Part shown: positions 4,325-6,408 of the stretch, piece after piece
Numbering within the stretch: the stretch's first letter is position 1
Layout of the letters: each line of letters starts with the position of its first letter
Assembly: GCA_031423155.1 (NCBI GenBank)
Contig: JANPEZ010000111.1
Span: 1-6,408 of the forward strand
DNA from: JANPEZ01 sp031423155
GTDB taxonomy: Bacteria > Actinomycetota > UBA4738 > HRBIN12
DNA: 6,408 nt
Direction: 5' to 3'
Position numbers and translations under genes: made by a program
Notes under the pieces: generated by a model
Seen by the model: only the letters and a program-made list of their open reading frames with translations
Database searches by the model: none
What the model was told of the DNA's origin: nothing

Positions 4325-6408
4325 ATGACCCCCTTGCCCGACGAACAGCAGAACCAGGTCCTCTCCCACCAGAAGGGAGCGCTGCTCGTTACCGGCGGGC
4401 CGGGTTCGGGCAAGAGCTGGGTGCTCCGTGAGAGGTTCGCGCAACTCCTGGCGGGCGGAGCCGACCCCGAGCGGATCGCTCTGGTCGTCGGTTCCAAGCG
4501 GGCCAAGGACGTCGCGCGCGCCGAGCTGCTGGAGCGGATCGGCGGATCCCTGCCGAGCCTTCATGTCCTGACCATCCACGGCCTGGCCTATCGGGTCGTG
4601 ACCGACAGGCGCGCGGACCTGGGGTACGCCGAGGCGCCCGAGATCTTGTCGGCCCCCGACCAGTTCGCGAGGGTGCGAGAGCTTCTGGCCAACCAGGATC
4701 CGGCTGCCTGGCCGGCGTACGGGCACATGCTCCAGATGCGTGGGTTCGCCGACGAGGTCCGCCAATTCCTCTCGCGTGCGCAGGAGTCGCTGCTTACCCC
4801 CGAAGAGATCGTGATCAAGGCTGACGCCCGCGGACTATCCGGATGGCACGAACTGGCAGCTTTCCTGCGCGAGTACCAGCAGGTGATCGACGACCTGAAC
4901 GTCGTGGACTTCGCCGCCATGGTCCAGCGCGCTGCTGGGGTCGCGGGCAAAGGCGAGCCTTCGTTCGACCACCTGCTCGTCGACGATCTTCAAGACTCCA
5001 CGTTGGCGGCGGAGGCATTGCTGCTCGGACTCGGGGCGCCCGATCTGGTTGCTGCCGGCGATCCCGCCGCACATGTCTTCTCGTTCCAGGGTTCGACCGA
5101 TGTGCCGATCCTGCGTTTCACCGAACGGGCGGCGGCCTCGCACATCGAGCTTGAAGGTTCGTACCGCGCCGTTTCCGTTGCGCTGCAGGCGTGGTCAGCC
5201 TCTCATGTCTCGGAGGAACACGCGGCGATCGCGCGTGAGCTGCGCCGGATCCACGTCGAGGACGGCATCGACTGGGGCGAGCTGGCGGTGATCGTCCGCA
5301 GGCAGGGTTCCCACGTGGCAGGTCTGCTGAGGGCCCTCGACGACGCGAGGATCCCTCGCGCCGTTCCCGAGGGCGGGCTCTCACTCGGCAGCGAGCCGGC
5401 GACGCATCCGTACATCCTGGCCCTTAAGTGGCTAGCGCGTCCCGAAGAGCGCGAGCAACTGATCGAGTCGGTCCTGACATCCGACCTGGTCCGGCTCTCG
5501 CCCGCAGTCGCCCGCGGCCTGATGCGCTCGGCGCTGGCCGGGTCCGGCTCGATCGCGGCGGCCCTCGACGTCCAGGACGGCCTCACGTCAGTGGAGGCGG
5601 ATGAACTGAAGGCGGTGCGCGAGGCGTTGGCTCGGGCAGGCGAAGTAGCGGGCGCATCTGCCGGCGATGCGTTCAAGCTCCTATGGGAGGAACTGCCTTG
5701 CTCGGCGCGACTGGTGGCGTCGGCCGATGGGGACCCCGGCGCACGCCACTCGCTCAACGCCGTCGTCGCGCTGGCCGCGATCGCGGCCGAGGCGGGTTCC
5801 AGCGCGGACCCTTCGGTAGTTGCTCTGGTCGAATCGTTGGAAGCCGGCGAGCACGGTCCCGGCTTCGCGGGCGGCGAGCGCGAGCGCGCCGGAGCCGTTC
5901 ACGTGCTGACCGCCCACGGGGCCGTCGCCCGCGAGTTCCACACCGTGATCCTGGCCGGAGCGGTAGAGGGCAACTTCCCGAGCCTGTCCAGGCCCGAGCC
6001 GATGTTCGATCTCGCGGTTCTGGACGCGACGATCACGCGCTCGGAGCGCAACAGGCTCCGGCTGGAGGACGAGCGCCGCCTGTTCCGGATGGTGCTCGGC
6101 CGGGCGCGCGCTCGAGTGCTGCTGGTCGCCAGCGAGCCTCACGGAGATCACGCGAGGTCGGCGCGATCCAGGTTCGCCGACGAGGTGGATCTGACCTGGC
6201 AGGAAGCGCCGGCAGGCCCCTACGAGGAACCCGTGAGCGTTCCGGAAGCGGCCGCCACCTGGCGCCGGACATTGGCAGATCTTTCGGCGCCGGCCGCGAT
6301 GCGCCTGGCTTCCCTCGACGGCTTGCTGGCACTGGACGCTGACCCCGGCCGCTGGTGGTTCCAGCGGGACTGGACCGACACGGGCGAACCTCTGCACGAG
6401 GAACTCAG
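4325..6408 (+). CDS. UvrD/AdnA-like superfamily 1 helicase, N-terminal 694 residues (3' end outside window)
   Basis: The frame is open from ATG 4325 (or TTG 4322) to the right edge. An in-frame TAG at 4310-4312 limits the start. The superfamily 1 motifs run in order. They are Walker A GGPGSGKS (24-31), Ia VVGSKRAKD (54-62), Ib LTIHGLAYR (82-90), II VDDLQDS (219-225), III GDPAAHVFSFQGS (245-257), IV GSYRA (278-282), V LTAHGAVAREF (528-538) and VI EDERRLFRMVLGRARA (581-596). Several are eroded. DExx reads DD, the motif III Gln is missing, KG of motif V is VA, and LTRA of motif VI is LGRA. In actinobacteria, AdnA pairs with AdnB to resect double-strand breaks. Both subunits carry a UvrD-like motor and a C-terminal RecB-like nuclease, and AdnB is the main motor. 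The eroded motor fits an AdnA-like subunit. The nuclease domain would lie beyond the edge, so UvrD/PcrA or AddB-like alternatives stay open. The gap to the protease is 37 bases; the nearest GGAGG (4298-4302) is 22 bases from the ATG, which is unusually far. Confidence 0.85.
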   Translation, partial: MTPLPDEQQNQVLSHQKGALLVTGGPGSGKSWVLRERFAQLLAGGADPERIALVVGSKRAKDVARAELLERIGGSLPSLHVLTIHGLAYRVVTDRRADLGYAEAPEILSAPDQFARVRELLANQDPAAWPAYGHMLQMRGFADEVRQFLSRAQESLLTPEEIVIKADARGLSGWHELAAFLREYQQVIDDLNVVDFAAMVQRAAGVAGKGEPSFDHLLVDDLQDSTLAAEALLLGLGAPDLVAAGDPAAHVFSFQGSTDVPILRFTERAAASHIELEGSYRAVSVALQAWSASHVSEEHAAIARELRRIHVEDGIDWGELAVIVRRQGSHVAGLLRALDDARIPRAVPEGGLSLGSEPATHPYILALKWLARPEEREQLIESVLTSDLVRLSPAVARGLMRSALAGSGSIAAALDVQDGLTSVEADELKAVREALARAGEVAGASAGDAFKLLWEELPCSARLVASADGDPGARHSLNAVVALAAIAAEAGSSADPSVVALVESLEAGEHGPGFAGGERERAGAVHVLTAHGAVAREFHTVILAGAVEGNFPSLSRPEPMFDLAVLDATITRSERNRLRLEDERRLFRMVLGRARARVLLVASEPHGDHARSARSRFADEVDLTWQEAPAGPYEEPVSVPEAAATWRRTLADLSAPAAMRLASLDGLLALDADPGRWWFQRDWTDTGEPLHEEL

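Noticed and set aside
3797..4765. 322-residue minus-strand open frame across the protease/helicase junction
   Set aside because: It is antisense to the CBS domains and Walker A coding DNA, has no recognisable domain, and its openness is expected from the base composition.
5203..5757. 184-residue minus-strand open frame
   Set aside because: It is antisense to a continuous helicase frame; its Ser/Arg/Ala-rich composition is that of a shadow.
5681..6397. 238-residue minus-strand open frame
   Set aside because: It is antisense to helicase motifs V and VI, with Arg/Gly/Ala-rich composition and no domain.
1..6408. CRISPR arrays, tRNA or rRNA genes, insertion-sequence ends
   Set aside because: I looked for spaced direct repeats, tRNA-like T-arm sequence and terminal inverted repeats flanking a transposase, and saw none.

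Overview
The window is high-GC DNA (about two thirds G+C by eye, with third codon positions strongly G/C). It most resembles an actinobacterial chromosome. Two things support this: an AdnA-like UvrD-type motor protein, and a site-2 protease with tandem CBS domains of the kind found in mycobacteria and relatives. The species cannot be named from the sequence. The first ~700 bases have a weaker G/C bias at third positions and look more accessory than the rest.

Layout. (a) 1-716, plus strand: the C-terminal end of a small glycine-zipper hydrophobic protein that enters from outside the window, then a 167-residue integral membrane protein. (b) 763-2586, minus strand: a probable two-gene operon. 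Its first gene encodes a membrane-anchored extracytoplasmic protein with a C-terminal type I copper (cupredoxin) domain, and its second a four-helix membrane protein of unknown role. This block converges on the 716 end of block (a). (c) 2587-2730: a 144-base divergent intergenic region with a plausible promoter for the rightward genes. (d) 2731-6408, plus strand: three closely spaced genes. They are a HicB-family antitoxin-like protein with no HicA toxin in view, an M50 (site-2) protease with a CBS pair, and a UvrD/AdnA-type helicase cut by the right edge. A stem-loop sits on the protease/helicase junction.

How the genes may work together. The rightward set could be one transcript. HicB and the protease are 9 bases apart and in the same frame, which suggests translational coupling. 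The protease and helicase are 37 bases apart with a hairpin between them. The helicase would belong to a double-strand-break resection machine of the AdnAB type, whose nuclease domain and partner subunit should lie beyond the right edge. The leftward pair looks like a cell-envelope copper/redox module, but its substrate is not visible.

No tRNA, rRNA, CRISPR array or insertion sequence was seen. Nothing here proves a new system. The features most worth a second look are the glycine-zipper peptide with its membrane neighbour, the orphan HicB joined to a membrane protease, and the eroded motor motifs of the helicase.
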